From Timaviella obliquedivisa GSE-PSE-MK23-08B (GTDB lineage Bacteria > Cyanobacteriota > Cyanobacteriia > Elainellales > Elainellaceae): DNA of 64,000 nucleotides. How positions within the stretch are numbered: the stretch's first letter is position 1; each line of letters starts with the position of its first letter. The position numbers and the translations under genes were made by a program. The stretch is taken from assembly GCA_019358855.1 (NCBI GenBank), contig JAHHII010000005.1:186001-250000 (forward strand), given 5' to 3'. Below the pieces are notes generated by a model. That model saw nothing but the letters and a program-made list of their open reading frames with translations, was not told the DNA's origin and ran no database searches. This document shows, piece after piece, positions 18,601 through 26,693 of the stretch.

Positions 18601-21600
18601 ACGTGAGTCGCCAGGGGTATCTTCACGGGCAAGCACCACAGTTTCCCGAACGGCTGAATGTTGACAAATGGTGGATTCAATATCTCCTAATTCAATTCGG
18701 AAACCGCGAATTTTAACCTGATGATCAACCCGACCCATGTACTCGATGCTGCCATCTGGCAGATAACGGGCAAGATCTCCAGTTTTGTAAACGGATTCAA
18801 GATTCCTTAGGCTTGAGGGAGGCAAGAATGATCGCAATGGATTGGGAATGAACCGCTCTTGCGTTAGCTCATCACGATTGAGATATCCCCTCGCTAAACC
18901 CAGCCCTCCGATACAAATCTCACCTGGCACACCAATTGGCACAGGTTCGATCGCGCCTGTTTCTGGGTGATGAGGATTTAACAGATAGAGTTGGGTGTTG
19001 GCGATCGCCCTACCCAAAGGCACAGGCTTGTCTCCAGGCTGTACCTGGTGAACCGCAGACCAGATCGTAGTTTCGGTCGGCCCATACATGTTCCAGAGAG
19101 ACTGACTTCTGACCAAAAGCTGATCTGCCAGTTCGCGAGGAAGTGCCTCACCGCCACACAGAATCTTAAGCCGTGAATTTCCCTGCCATCCTGCTGCCAA
19201 TAACAACCGCCAGGTTGCCGGAGTGGCTTGCATGACAGTGGTGCCAGACTGTTCAATTAAATCAGCAAGCTGTCTAGCGTCCATCGTCGCCTCACGGCTT
19301 GCTATAACGACGCAAGCTCCGACAACTAGCGGCAAATAAATTTCTAGAGCAGCAATATCGAAGCAAATCGTCGTGACCGATAGCAAAATATCCTGTGCCG
19401 TTAATCCTGGCTCCTGACCCATGGAATGCAGCAAGTTTGTCAGGGCACGATGGGAGATTTGCACTCCTTTAGGTTTGCCTGTAGAACCAGAAGTATAAAT
19501 GGTGTAAGCCAGATGCTCGGCAGTGATTTGGCTAATGGGATTGTCAAAACTGCAATTGTCAGAACTGCGATCGTTAGAACTTTCATTAGTTGCTCTATCG
19601 CAGTTGTCATCTAGACAAACTATCTGTGCGGCAGTTGGGGGCAATGTTTTTAGCAGCGATCGCTCTGTTACCAACACTGCAACCTGAGAGTCTTCTAGCA
19701 TAAAAGCGATACGGGCTTGAGGGTAAGCCGGATCAAGAGGCACATAAGCCCTACCTGCTTTGAGAATGCCCAGCAGCCCCACGACAAGATCGAGCGATCG
19801 CGTCAGGCAGAGTCCCACCAGGGTGTCGGGTTTCACTCCGATTGCTTGTAGATGATGCGCCAGTTGATTGGCTTGCTGATTTAGCGCCTGGTAAGTCAAC
19901 TGTTGTTCTGCGTACTGCACGGCGATCGCGTGGGGAGTTCGTTCTGCCTGTGCCTCAAATAGCTGATGCACTCCCAGTAGCGGAATCTCTGTGGCAGTGT
20001 CATTCCACGCTTCAATCTGCTGTCGCTCGGCAGCGGAAAGAATGCCAATACGCGCCAGTCGCTGATCGGCATTGGCAATTACCCCGGCTAGCAAGTTGTG
20101 GAAATGCTCAGCCATGCGGGCGATCGTCGTCGCGTCAAACAAATCGGTGCTGTACTCAAAGTAGCCCTTAAGTCCCTCAGGGGTTTCGGCAAGTTCTAAA
20201 AACAAGTCAAACTTCGCTGTCTGGTTATCAAGATCGAGGCGGGTGAGGGCGAGAGGCGCTGTCCAGCCAGAAGTCGGCGTATTTTGTAAATTAAATAGAA
20301 CTTGAAAGAGCGGATTTTGGGTGAGGGTGCGATCGGGCTGGAGAGCCTGCACCACTTCTTCAAAAGGTACGTCCTGATTGGAATAGGCTGCTAGTGTTAC
20401 TGCCTGCACCCGATGCAGCAGTTCTCGAAAATTAGGTGCCCCTGATACATCGGTTCGCAAAACCAAAGTGTTGGCAAAGAAGCCCAGCATTGTTTCCAGT
20501 TCAGAGCGATGGCGGTTTGCCACCAGTGAACCGACCCTAATATCGGTTTGCCCACTATAGCGCGCGAGCAGGGCTTGAAATGCTGCTAACAGAGTCATAA
20601 ATAGGGTAGCCCCTTCCTGTCGGCTCAAGTCTTTTAGCTTCTGAGTTAAGGCACTGGGCAGCGACAGAAAGTGACGTGCTCCTTGATAGGTCAGAACGTG
20701 AGGACGCAGGCGATCGCTGGGTAGCTGTAGGATCGGTAGATCGCCGCCCAGCTGCTGTTTCCAGTAATTAAGCTGTTGCGATCGCACCTCGTCGCGGAGC
20801 CACTGCCGCTGCCAAACTGCAAAATCGGCATACTGAACGCTGAGTGCTGGTAGGGGAGAATCGTGCCCTGCGGCAAACGTGGCGTATAGCAAAGAGAGTT
20901 CTTGCAGAAGAATGCTAATCGACCAACCATCGCAAATAATGTGGTGCTGATTTAAGAAAAGAATCGATTCGCTGTCTTCCAAGCGATACAGCGTCGCTCG
21001 AAGAAGAAGATCTTTTGCTAAGTTAAAGGGAATTTTAGCTTCCTTGTTGATCCACTGCCAAGCCTCTGATTCTCTTTGATCAGGATCTGAATCTCTTAAA
21101 TCGACAACTCTAAGCAAACGCAGATTGGGAGCTAAATGGACGACTTGAACGGGCTTCCCTTCTGCAATTTCAAACGTCGATCGCAGTACTTCATGGCGTT
21201 TGACAATTTCCTGTAAACTTTGCTCCAATGCTGCTACATTGATCTGACCCGTCAGCCGAAACGCCTCTGGAACGCTATAGAACGGATGATGGGGCACCAA
21301 TTGATCTAAAAACCACAGCGGCTCTTGCACCGAAGCCAGGGGTAAGTGACCGTTGCGATCGAGGGGTTTCAGCAAAACGCGGGGTGATGGGGTTGTGTCC
21401 TGATGGGCTGCCTCCACAACCTGAGCCAGGCTACGAATGGTAGGCGCTTCAAATAAATGCCGTAGTGGTAGCTCAACCTGAAGAGCATCGTGAATTCGAG
21501 AGAGAACTTGAACCGCCAGTAGCGAGTGACCTCCTAACTCTAGAAAATTGTCATCAATGCCGATCGCTTCCAGACCTAAGACATCGCCCCAAATTTGGGT

Positions 21601-23304
21601 GAGCAGCACTTCAGTATCGGTTTGGGGCGATGCAATTTCTGCACCCAGCCTCTGACTAGGAACAGGTACGACGGGATGATCTTTCAAAAGCGAGAGGCGA
21701 TCGACTTTGCCGCTAGGAGTGAGGGGAAAGCGATCGACGTAGACAAAGCGACTAGGCACCATGTACTCGGGTAGCCGAGATTTGAGAAACTGACGCAGTT
21801 CTTTTGCGGTAAGAGTTTGAGCCAGATTGCGGACATTATCGGCACTATTATCAGCCGCACTATTATCAGCCGCACCATCATTATCAGCACTATCATTATC
21901 AGCAGTAACAATATAAGCGACCAGCCGCTTATCTCCTGGCACGTCTTCCCTGGCAGCAACTACAGCTTCGCGAATGTCGGGATGCTGCTCTAGCACTGAT
22001 TCAATTTCACCTGGCTCAATGCGAAATCCCCGAATCTTAACCTGCTGGTCAATTCGACCCAAATACTCAAGATTGCCGTCGGGTAGGTAACGGGCTAAGT
22101 CTCCAGTTTTATAAAGTCGCGTTTCTTGATCAGTGGTATGAGGATTGGCGGTATGAGGATTGGTAATGAAGCGATCGCTCGTGAGATCAGGGCGGTTGAG
22201 ATACCCTTGCGCCAGACAAACGCCGCCAATATACACTTCTCCTGGGGCGCCAGAAGGCACTGGCTGAAGCTGTTCGTCTAATAGATAGATTTGTGTGTTA
22301 GGAATGGGCTTACCAATGGCGGGCAGCAGACTCCAGGTTTTGGGATGTCCTGTGAGGGTATAAGCTGTCACCACATGACTTTCGGAAGGGCCATACTGAT
22401 TCGATAAGGTGCAGTGAGTGAGCGCGGTAAACCAATGGGCGATCGCATCGGTGATTCGCAGCGCCTCACCCGCTGTAATGACTTCGCATAAATGTTTAGG
22501 GACAATACTCTTAACTTTGGCAACTTCAGCCAACTGCTGTAAGGCGATAAAGGGCAAAAATAATCGTTCAATCGCAGCGTCATCTAAGAACTTGAGTAAG
22601 CTTTGGGGGTCGCGTCTGGTTTCGTCTGGAATCAGTACCAGCGTTCCGCCAGCGGCAAGGGTCGAGAAAATTTCTTGAAACGAAACATCAAAGCTAATGG
22701 GCGAAAATTGCAGCGATCGCCCTGTGTGTACCGTCGAGTCTTGCCGCTGCCAGGCAATTAGGTTTACTAATGCTCGGTGGGGCATCATTACACCTTTGGG
22801 TTGACCCGTTGAACCCGATGTATAGATCACGTAAGCCAGTTGATTGGGCGTGACTTCAACGTCCAAATTTTGGCTACTGTGGGCGGCGATCGCCTCTCTA
22901 TCTGCATCAACACAAATGACCTGCCTGTCCTGAGTCGGTAAGGTCTTAACTAGCTGGCTTTGCGTCAGTAAAACAGAAACCTGAGCGTTCTCTAGCATGT
23001 AAGCCAGGCGCTCAGATGGATAAGACGCATCTAGAGGAACGTAAGCCGCACCTATTTTAAGAATTGCCAGTAGAGCCACAATCATCTCTGGCGATCGCTC
23101 AAGACACAGTCCAATTCGGCTATTAGGTTGCAGCTTTAAGGCTTGCAGATAGTGAGCCAACTGATTCGATCGCTCATTTAGGGTTTGATACGTCAGTTGC
23201 TGATCGGCAAACTCTAGGGCGATCGCATCAGCCGTATGAGCGACTTGAGCTTCAAAGTACTGATGAACCGCTAGAGGTTCTTGACCCAGATCACAGGTTC
23301 CCAT
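15658..23304 (-). CDS. Dimodular nonribosomal peptide synthetase, A-T-C-A(MT)-T-reductase
   Basis: 2548 residues. A1 about 15-540; carrier 1 about 565-630 (Ser594 in GGHSL); condensation about 650-1090 (active site HHIICDG, 787-793); A2 about 1110-2045, interrupted at 1590-1840 by a SAM methyltransferase (VLEIGCGTG); carrier 2 about 2065-2130 (Ser2097); NAD(P)H reductase about 2175-2548 (GATGFLG, then Tyr2338 and Lys2342). There is no thioesterase. The A1 pocket reads D-V-Q-L-I-A-Q-V-V-K, one change from the known proline code. The A2 pocket reads D-I-L-Q-L-G-M-I-W-K, one change from a cyanobacterial glycine code. Methyltransferases in this A-domain position normally N-methylate the residue. 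I infer Pro-N-methyl-Gly released as an aldehyde or alcohol. The ATG follows a good ribosome site (ACGAGGAAG). No tailoring, export or carrier-activating gene is adjacent. Confidence 0.95.
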   Translation of the reverse strand: MGTCDLGQEPLAVHQYFEAQVAHTADAIALEFADQQLTYQTLNERSNQLAHYLQALKLQPNSRIGLCLERSPEMIVALLAILKIGAAYVPLDASYPSERLAYMLENAQVSVLLTQSQLVKTLPTQDRQVICVDADREAIAAHSSQNLDVEVTPNQLAYVIYTSGSTGQPKGVMMPHRALVNLIAWQRQDSTVHTGRSLQFSPISFDVSFQEIFSTLAAGGTLVLIPDETRRDPQSLLKFLDDAAIERLFLPFIALQQLAEVAKVKSIVPKHLCEVITAGEALRITDAIAHWFTALTHCTLSNQYGPSESHVVTAYTLTGHPKTWSLLPAIGKPIPNTQIYLLDEQLQPVPSGAPGEVYIGGVCLAQGYLNRPDLTSDRFITNPHTANPHTTDQETRLYKTGDLARYLPDGNLEYLGRIDQQVKIRGFRIEPGEIESVLEQHPDIREAVVAAREDVPGDKRLVAYIVTADNDSADNDGAADNSAADNSADNVRNLAQTLTAKELRQFLKSRLPEYMVPSRFVYVDRFPLTPSGKVDRLSLLKDHPVVPVPSQRLGAEIASPQTDTEVLLTQIWGDVLGLEAIGIDDNFLELGGHSLLAVQVLSRIHDALQVELPLRHLFEAPTIRSLAQVVEAAHQDTTPSPRVLLKPLDRNGHLPLASVQEPLWFLDQLVPHHPFYSVPEAFRLTGQINVAALEQSLQEIVKRHEVLRSTFEIAEGKPVQVVHLAPNLRLLRVVDLRDSDPDQRESEAWQWINKEAKIPFNLAKDLLLRATLYRLEDSESILFLNQHHIICDGWSISILLQELSLLYATFAAGHDSPLPALSVQYADFAVWQRQWLRDEVRSQQLNYWKQQLGGDLPILQLPSDRLRPHVLTYQGARHFLSLPSALTQKLKDLSRQEGATLFMTLLAAFQALLARYSGQTDIRVGSLVANRHRSELETMLGFFANTLVLRTDVSGAPNFRELLHRVQAVTLAAYSNQDVPFEEVVQALQPDRTLTQNPLFQVLFNLQNTPTSGWTAPLALTRLDLDNQTAKFDLFLELAETPEGLKGYFEYSTDLFDATTIARMAEHFHNLLAGVIANADQRLARIGILSAAERQQIEAWNDTATEIPLLGVHQLFEAQAERTPHAIAVQYAEQQLTYQALNQQANQLAHHLQAIGVKPDTLVGLCLTRSLDLVVGLLGILKAGRAYVPLDPAYPQARIAFMLEDSQVAVLVTERSLLKTLPPTAAQIVCLDDNCDRATNESSNDRSSDNCSFDNPISQITAEHLAYTIYTSGSTGKPKGVQISHRALTNLLHSMGQEPGLTAQDILLSVTTICFDIAALEIYLPLVVGACVVIASREATMDARQLADLIEQSGTTVMQATPATWRLLLAAGWQGNSRLKILCGGEALPRELADQLLVRSQSLWNMYGPTETTIWSAVHQVQPGDKPVPLGRAIANTQLYLLNPHHPETGAIEPVPIGVPGEICIGGLGLARGYLNRDELTQERFIPNPLRSFLPPSSLRNLESVYKTGDLARYLPDGSIEYMGRVDHQVKIRGFRIELGDIESTICQHSAVRETVVLAREDTPGDSRLVAYVVMRSPDTQSLPYQQQTQQWQKIWDAAYSQSFSGQDATFNISGWNNSYTRSLTAAEEMQEWVDHTVTRILSLHPQRVLEIGCGTGLLLFRIAPHCEHYLGIDPSETAIKHIREHLILNEQWFHVQLDNRAADTLDHLKINAFDTVIINSVVQYFPSIEYLVKVLEQTLKQLNPGGSIFIGDVRSLPLLQAFHTSIQLYQAADDLAIADLQERIRERVAHESELLIDPTFFTDLKQRLPAIDRVEIQLKRGHCHNELTRFRYDVILHIGTQSTSTPSPNILSHEHILPDWQWQPDFTVSAIHQLLETKQPSCFRLSHIPNSRLSTEIAALQQLKDNSQLDTVGMLRQALQNLPIAAGIDPEDWWQLEQNSPYRVSITWAANQNDGSYDVEFQNTEFQRSCSDRALEVQPPSAESLQPNLQSWQHYANTPFQGTHHFIPELQTLVRAALPDYMMPSAFVVLDALPLTPNGKVDRQALPAPSRERSVSHTFIAPRTPIEKQLNEIWAEILGIAQVGIEDNFFELGGHSLLIAQMVAQVQSAFNVELSLFNVFNTPTIQSLATVIGDRQSGHAANQAHAALDLRAEAVLDPTIFPKGTLEKPAHPPANVLLTGATGFLGAFLLHELLEQTQATVHCLVRAATIEAGAQRLQRNLASYSLWQPDQASRIIPVLGDLSLPLLGLSAEQFRALAATLDSIYHSGGFVNFIYPYSALKAVNVLSSEEILRLAAQVKVKPVHFVSTLGVFSPIAYQNGQIIRQEQPEPSEGLYGYTQSKWVAEKLLAIAQTRGIPSTVYRPAWIEGHSQTGICNSSDFFRSLIKGCIQMGIAPNWRMPVDLTPIDYISQAIVHLSLQNTASEKAFNFSNPHTISWHQLVNWMNKFGYSIQEIPYEQWIAEIKEHIQHQPENALHPFSTFLFEKVTGQQMTIPEIYFQTHSIQFDCQPLVDELASLSAPYPAIDDILLTTYFQQFIHSGFLAPPLA
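21830..21906 (-). repeat. Trinucleotide-like tandem repeat coding an Asn/Asp/Ala/Ser linker in NRPS domain A1
   Basis: Plus-strand units such as ACTATTATCAGCCGC recur with small changes. They code a low-complexity run of Asp, Asn, Ser and Ala at about residues 467-492, between the A8 motif and the C-terminal subdomain. A similar Asn/Ser/Asp-rich run is at 19540-19612 in domain A2. Both keep the frame open. Length variation by slippage is inferred. Confidence 0.65.
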
Positions 23305-24099
23305 GCAAAATCTTCCTCGTGAAAAGTTTTAACTGCGTCTCAATGATTGCTTGACAAAATGCTGATGTTGGTCGGCGAAGAGATGAATTTCACTCTGTCT
23401 GTCTTCTAAAAATCTTTGCAGGCGAAAATTCCTAGACTCAAGACGTTCTACCTTCATTACGCTACTAACCAACGTCAGAAATAGGCGTTAGTCAAAGATG
23501 CCCTGAGGCGATCGTTGAGCGGCTGGAAGGTTTATTTGAATCTCTTCGGGATCATATTGTCATTCGGGAACACCCAAAAATATTACTGCTGTTTCGGCAA
23601 ATTGGAGTAAAGGTTAATAGGGATTAAGTGGAAGTTAAGATATTGTGCAAGGCAAATAAAGAGATTTCTCCGTTTTTATTCTTCTAGATAAAAACGGTTT
23701 TGAGTAGTTTAGTCGGCAACGCACCGAGAGAGAAATCCTGACGGTATCGCCCTGGTAATAGGCAGTGTGGGGCGATCGCTTTGCCGATACGTTACTGACA
23801 CGTTTAAAATTGCTTGCCGTTGTTAAATATCGGTAATTCGGGTGTTAATCAATAGTTCAAGGGGATGCTACTTAAGAGATTTAAATATTTTATGACGCAT
23901 TATTTCTTAAACGTTGCCCGCATCAAAACTGCGATCAAAGCATATGATTACGAGTTCATTCGATTGATAAAAATCGAAGTCCTTAGCGTAACTGATGACG
24001 GATGGTGTCTCTAAGTTTAGGGTGAGCTAATTTAAACAAGTCTCAAGTTTTGGGTTTATTAATCATTCGATCGCCCAATTATCGTTAAAAAACTTTGCC
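23305..24099. other. Long spacer upstream of the NRPS gene
   Basis: About 795 bases without a convincing gene. It must hold the NRPS promoter on the minus strand, but no boxes are clear. On the plus strand, 23480-23628 reads as an open stretch without a start codon (fragments such as CPEAIVERLEGLFESL) ending at a TAA, which could be the tail of a decayed gene. The remainder is A/T-rich. Confidence 0.4.
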
Positions 24100-24813
24100 T
24101 TAAAAAACTTTGCCTAAATAAGATTTGGACGTTGGATATGCCAAGTCGCCCACCTTGCTAGTGTTTAACCCTAAACTCACCAGAGCTTCCACAAATTTAA
24201 CCGCCACACTAACCCCCTCAATGACTGGAATTCCTAATTCCTGACTCAGTTGAGCCGACAAATCCGCCATGCCCCCACAGCCCAAGATAATTGCGCCACA
24301 ATGATCTTCTTCTAGCGCCAGACGACACTCTTGTAAAATAGCAGTTCTCGCACACGAACTTTCTAGACTCAGCACAGGCAAGTCGATCGCCCGAACCTTG
24401 TGACAAAACTGCGTCATCCCATAGTGATTAACCAAGCGTTGAGCAATCACCCGGGTTCGTCCTAAGGTTGTGACAATGGAAAACCCGGTTGAAATGAAAC
24501 TGGCAGCATGCATCGCCGCTTCGGCAATTCCTAGCACAGGGCCTTGTGCTAGTTCCCTTGCTGCCAGCAGCCCTGGATCACCGAAGCAAGCAATAACATA
24601 TCCATCTATTCCTTCTATCTCCCCTTTCCGAATTTCATCCAACATTCCAACAGTCCCTAGGGCTTCATCATAATGCCCCTCAATTACGGCAGGGCCTGAC
24701 TCCGGATTGCAGGTAATAATTTCAACTCCAGGGCTGGCAACTGACCTGGCAACAGCATCGATCTTTTCAGTCATGCTGATCGTTGTATTTGGATTAATAA
24801 CTTTAATTTTCAT
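24100..24813 (-). CDS. Aspartate/glutamate racemase superfamily protein, hydantoin-racemase-like
   Basis: 237 residues, the usual length for the HyuE/allantoin-racemase branch. The opening KVINPNTT motif, the first catalytic-type Cys at 76 (IACFGDPG) and the second at 179 (ILGCGGMA) are all present, so a cofactor-independent two-cysteine racemase is likely. Substrates known for relatives are hydantoins and allantoin. The neighbouring AtzF-like protein, GntR regulator and ABC importer make a ureide- or hydantoin-type compound plausible here, but the actual substrate is inference. No hydantoinase, allantoinase or carbamoylase is present in the window. It is transcribed away from the rest of the cluster, with a family A element in its upstream spacer. 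Confidence 0.82.
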   Translation of the reverse strand: MKIKVINPNTTISMTEKIDAVARSVASPGVEIITCNPESGPAVIEGHYDEALGTVGMLDEIRKGEIEGIDGYVIACFGDPGLLAARELAQGPVLGIAEAAMHAASFISTGFSIVTTLGRTRVIAQRLVNHYGMTQFCHKVRAIDLPVLSLESSCARTAILQECRLALEEDHCGAIILGCGGMADLSAQLSQELGIPVIEGVSVAVKFVEALVSLGLNTSKVGDLAYPTSKSYLGKVF

Positions 24814-24881
24814 AATGACTTAGGGCATCTCATAACGCACTTTTTGCTGATGCACAAGCCCACGCGCACTGGGCATGTCTT

Positions 24882-25034
24882 AGAGGATGTCTGAGAAGTA
24901 TCAAAGATTCTTACACTCGCCCCCTAAATCCCCCATTTTGGGGAACTTCCGAGCCACTCCTTCTTCAAAGTCCCCCAAAATGGGGGATTTAGGGGGCGGA
25001 TTGGATAGCAACCTAGACTTCTCAGACATCCTCT
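24882..25034 (-). mobile_element. Small non-autonomous element, family A, copy 4 (opposite orientation)
   Basis: Ends TAGAGGATGTCTGAGAAG and CTTCTCAGACATCCTCT with the shared core. It is inverted relative to the three copies at 6-12 kb. It sits in the spacer between the racemase gene and the AtzF-like gene, close to a putative GntR operator at 25084-25102. Confidence 0.88.
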
Positions 25035-25083
25035 TAGATAGAGAGGGCTTGAATTTTTGTATCTGTTTAGGTATCAAGTTATA

Positions 25084-25102
25084 GTATACAAACTTTGTAT
25101 AC
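25084..25102. promoter_or_regulatory. Palindromic operator, probably for the adjacent GntR regulator (site 1)
   Basis: GTATACAAACTTTGTATAC is a perfect palindrome around its central base. It lies 21 bases before the ATG of the AtzF-like gene, where a bound repressor would block transcription or initiation. A near copy occurs at 26675-26693 in front of the GntR and ABC transporter genes. A/T-rich palindromes with TNGTNNACNA-like half-sites are typical of FadR-type GntR proteins. Assignment to this regulator rests on position and repetition. Confidence 0.65.
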
Positions 25103-25123
25103 AATTCAAGAGGAAGTCAAATT

Positions 25124-25567
25124 ATGACCCAGAGTATAGTGCAAGATGAACTTTCCAGTGGGCTAACCGTTACCAAGCGTATCTTTATTTGCGGTTCTGC
25201 CCTCCGAGGACAGCCGGATCACAGTAACCTTGGAAATGCTCAATTTATTCGAGTTGCGCGAACTCGTCCGATTTATCGCCTTCATGCTGCCCATGACGGT
25301 TGGCATCCAGCCATTTATGAAGTGGCTGAGGGCGGCATTTCCATTCCTGGTGAAGTCTACGAATTAACCCTAGAAGAGTTTAATGAACTCGCTTCCAACG
25401 AACCGCCCGATATGTATCCTAGCGATGTTGCCTTGGAAGATGGCGAAGTGTTGACAGCCTTTTTGTATCCCCGTGAGTTGGTTGAGCAATACAACTGGCC
25501 TAATATTTCTAACTTTGGTGCGTGGGTGACGTATAAAGCCAGCCTAGTCGACACTGGTACTCGTTAG
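25124..25567 (+). CDS. Stand-alone allophanate hydrolase C-terminal-like protein (AtzF-related)
   Basis: 147 residues. The motif IFICGSALRGQPDH, then TRPIYRLHAAHDGWHPAIYE and GGISIPGEVYELTLEEF, match the small C-terminal domain of allophanate hydrolases, which has a gamma-glutamyl-cyclotransferase-like fold. The amidase domain is absent and not found nearby, so this is a free-standing relative and not a truncated gene. In full-length enzymes this domain helps break down N-carboxyurea. As a separate protein its activity is not established. The ribosome site AGAGGAAG is good. A palindromic operator overlaps its promoter region. Confidence 0.8.
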   Translation: MTQSIVQDELSSGLTVTKRIFICGSALRGQPDHSNLGNAQFIRVARTRPIYRLHAAHDGWHPAIYEVAEGGISIPGEVYELTLEEFNELASNEPPDMYPSDVALEDGEVLTAFLYPRELVEQYNWPNISNFGAWVTYKASLVDTGTR

Positions 25568-25637
25568 GTAGCAGAGACTACAAACGGTGGTGGCAGGCAT
25601 CTTTTAGCAAAGAATAAGTAGTAGATGTCTGCTTTTT

Positions 25638-26351
25638 TTAAGAGCTTGAGGGAATCCGAGTATTTAGTAAATCAGTCAAACTGGTTGGTTTTTTTAGCGA
25701 GGCACGAGAATTTAAGGCTTTCTCAATTCCATCTAAATGACGCATTGCTGCTGCAACAGCCGCTTCCTCATTGCCAGATGCAATGCATTCTAAAATTTCG
25801 CTATGCTCGTCTTTGGTACAAATAGGCATACTCCTGACTTCGTAAAAAAATGCCAGTGAAGCTTGAGGGACTAACTCTCTTAAGAACTTGCCCAGAAATC
25901 TATTCCGACACAAATCGGCAAGTTGTATGTGGAAATGAGCCGATAGCAGCGTCAATCGAGGAATATCTTGCGCTTCGCAGGCTTGCCGTTCTTCTGCAAC
26001 TAGTTTTTTCAGGGCTGCTATTTGTTTACGGGTAATAGTTTGGGTAACTTCCCGAACGATCGCCGCTTCGGTGAGCCGCCATGCCTCGTAAAGTTGCTTT
26101 GACTCTTCCAGCGAAAGGCTAGAGACAAACGCACCTCGGTTAGGTTCTAGCTTTACCAGGCGATCGTGCGCTAACCGTTGCAGCACCTGCCGAATGATTG
26201 TCCGGCTGACCCCATAATACTCAGCCAAGAGGCTTTCACCCAGCTTCGTTTTTGGCGGCAGCCTGCGCTCTAGGATGGAGTTGTAAAGCTCTGTGTAGAT
26301 GACATCCTCAGTGGGCTTGTTGGATGGAGTGGGCGATGGTGCAGCGGGCAT
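25638..26351 (-). CDS. GntR-family transcriptional regulator, FadR/FCD type
   Basis: About 237 residues from the ATG at 26351. The open frame extends up to 36 residues further to a TTG at 26459, but that extension does not look like a GntR N terminus. The winged helix-turn-helix reads ILERRLPPKTKLGESLLAEY then GVSRTIIRQVLQRL. The FCD effector domain follows, with Asp/His metal-type positions in LLSAHFHIQLADLC and the closing EHSEILECIASGNEEAAVAA. FCD proteins usually respond to small carboxylates or related molecules. It lies between the AtzF-like gene (convergent) and the ABC genes (divergent) and is the natural regulator for the cluster. Confidence 0.9.
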   Translation of the reverse strand: MPAAPSPTPSNKPTEDVIYTELYNSILERRLPPKTKLGESLLAEYYGVSRTIIRQVLQRLAHDRLVKLEPNRGAFVSSLSLEESKQLYEAWRLTEAAIVREVTQTITRKQIAALKKLVAEERQACEAQDIPRLTLLSAHFHIQLADLCRNRFLGKFLRELVPQASLAFFYEVRSMPICTKDEHSEILECIASGNEEAAVAAAMRHLDGIEKALNSRASLKKPTSLTDLLNTRIPSSS

Positions 26352-26674
26352 AAATAAATTGACTTTCAGCAGGGAGTTAGGGCGATCGCGAGATGAATGA
26401 GAGAAAGATAATGACATACTCTCGTCTCTCATAGCTATATTAGCCGCCAAAAATGACAAATTGTGCTCGTCCTGTTCTTAAGCCTCTCGATTCATAGTTT
26501 CTATTTTGGGTAGACCGCTTCATCGCTGAAAAAGTTAATCGCTAAAAAAGCTTTTACAAAGACCTGATTGAACCTGATGCGGCTCTGATTGTTCTTTGAG
26601 CCTGAATGTTCTCTAAGCTCCTGATTGAAATCGTGAAATTTGTATCCAGAAACACTTTTTTGAACTGAGAAGGC

Positions 26675-26693
26675 GTGTACAAAAGTTGTATAC
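26675..26693. promoter_or_regulatory. Palindromic operator, probable GntR site 2
   Basis: GTGTACAAAAGTTGTATAC matches site 1 (25084-25102) in 16 of 19 positions and keeps the TACAA/TTGTA core. It lies in the 585-bp spacer between the divergent GntR and ABC-transporter genes, about 324 bases from the GntR ATG and 243 from the ABC start. A partial half-site (GTCTACAA) follows at 26701. The rest of the spacer shows no other clear element. Confidence 0.6.

Noticed and set aside
21684-21959. Hydrophobic minus-strand open frame over the NRPS repeat
   Set aside because: Out-of-frame product of the Asn/Asp/Ser-coding microrepeat; the hydrophobic pattern follows from ATT/ATC codons.
25084-25102. Reading the palindrome as an NtcA site (GTA-N8-TAC), which would suit a nitrogen gene cluster
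   Set aside because: The spacing between GTA and TAC is not 8 bases in either palindrome; a GntR site explains the symmetry better.
24887-25104. Overlapping short open frames on both strands
   Set aside because: They arise from the palindromic family A element at 24882-25034 and from the operator region; no gene-like signal.
26352-26459. N-terminal extension of the GntR regulator
   Set aside because: Begins at a TTG and does not resemble GntR N termini; the ATG at 26351 gives the usual distance to the DNA-binding domain.
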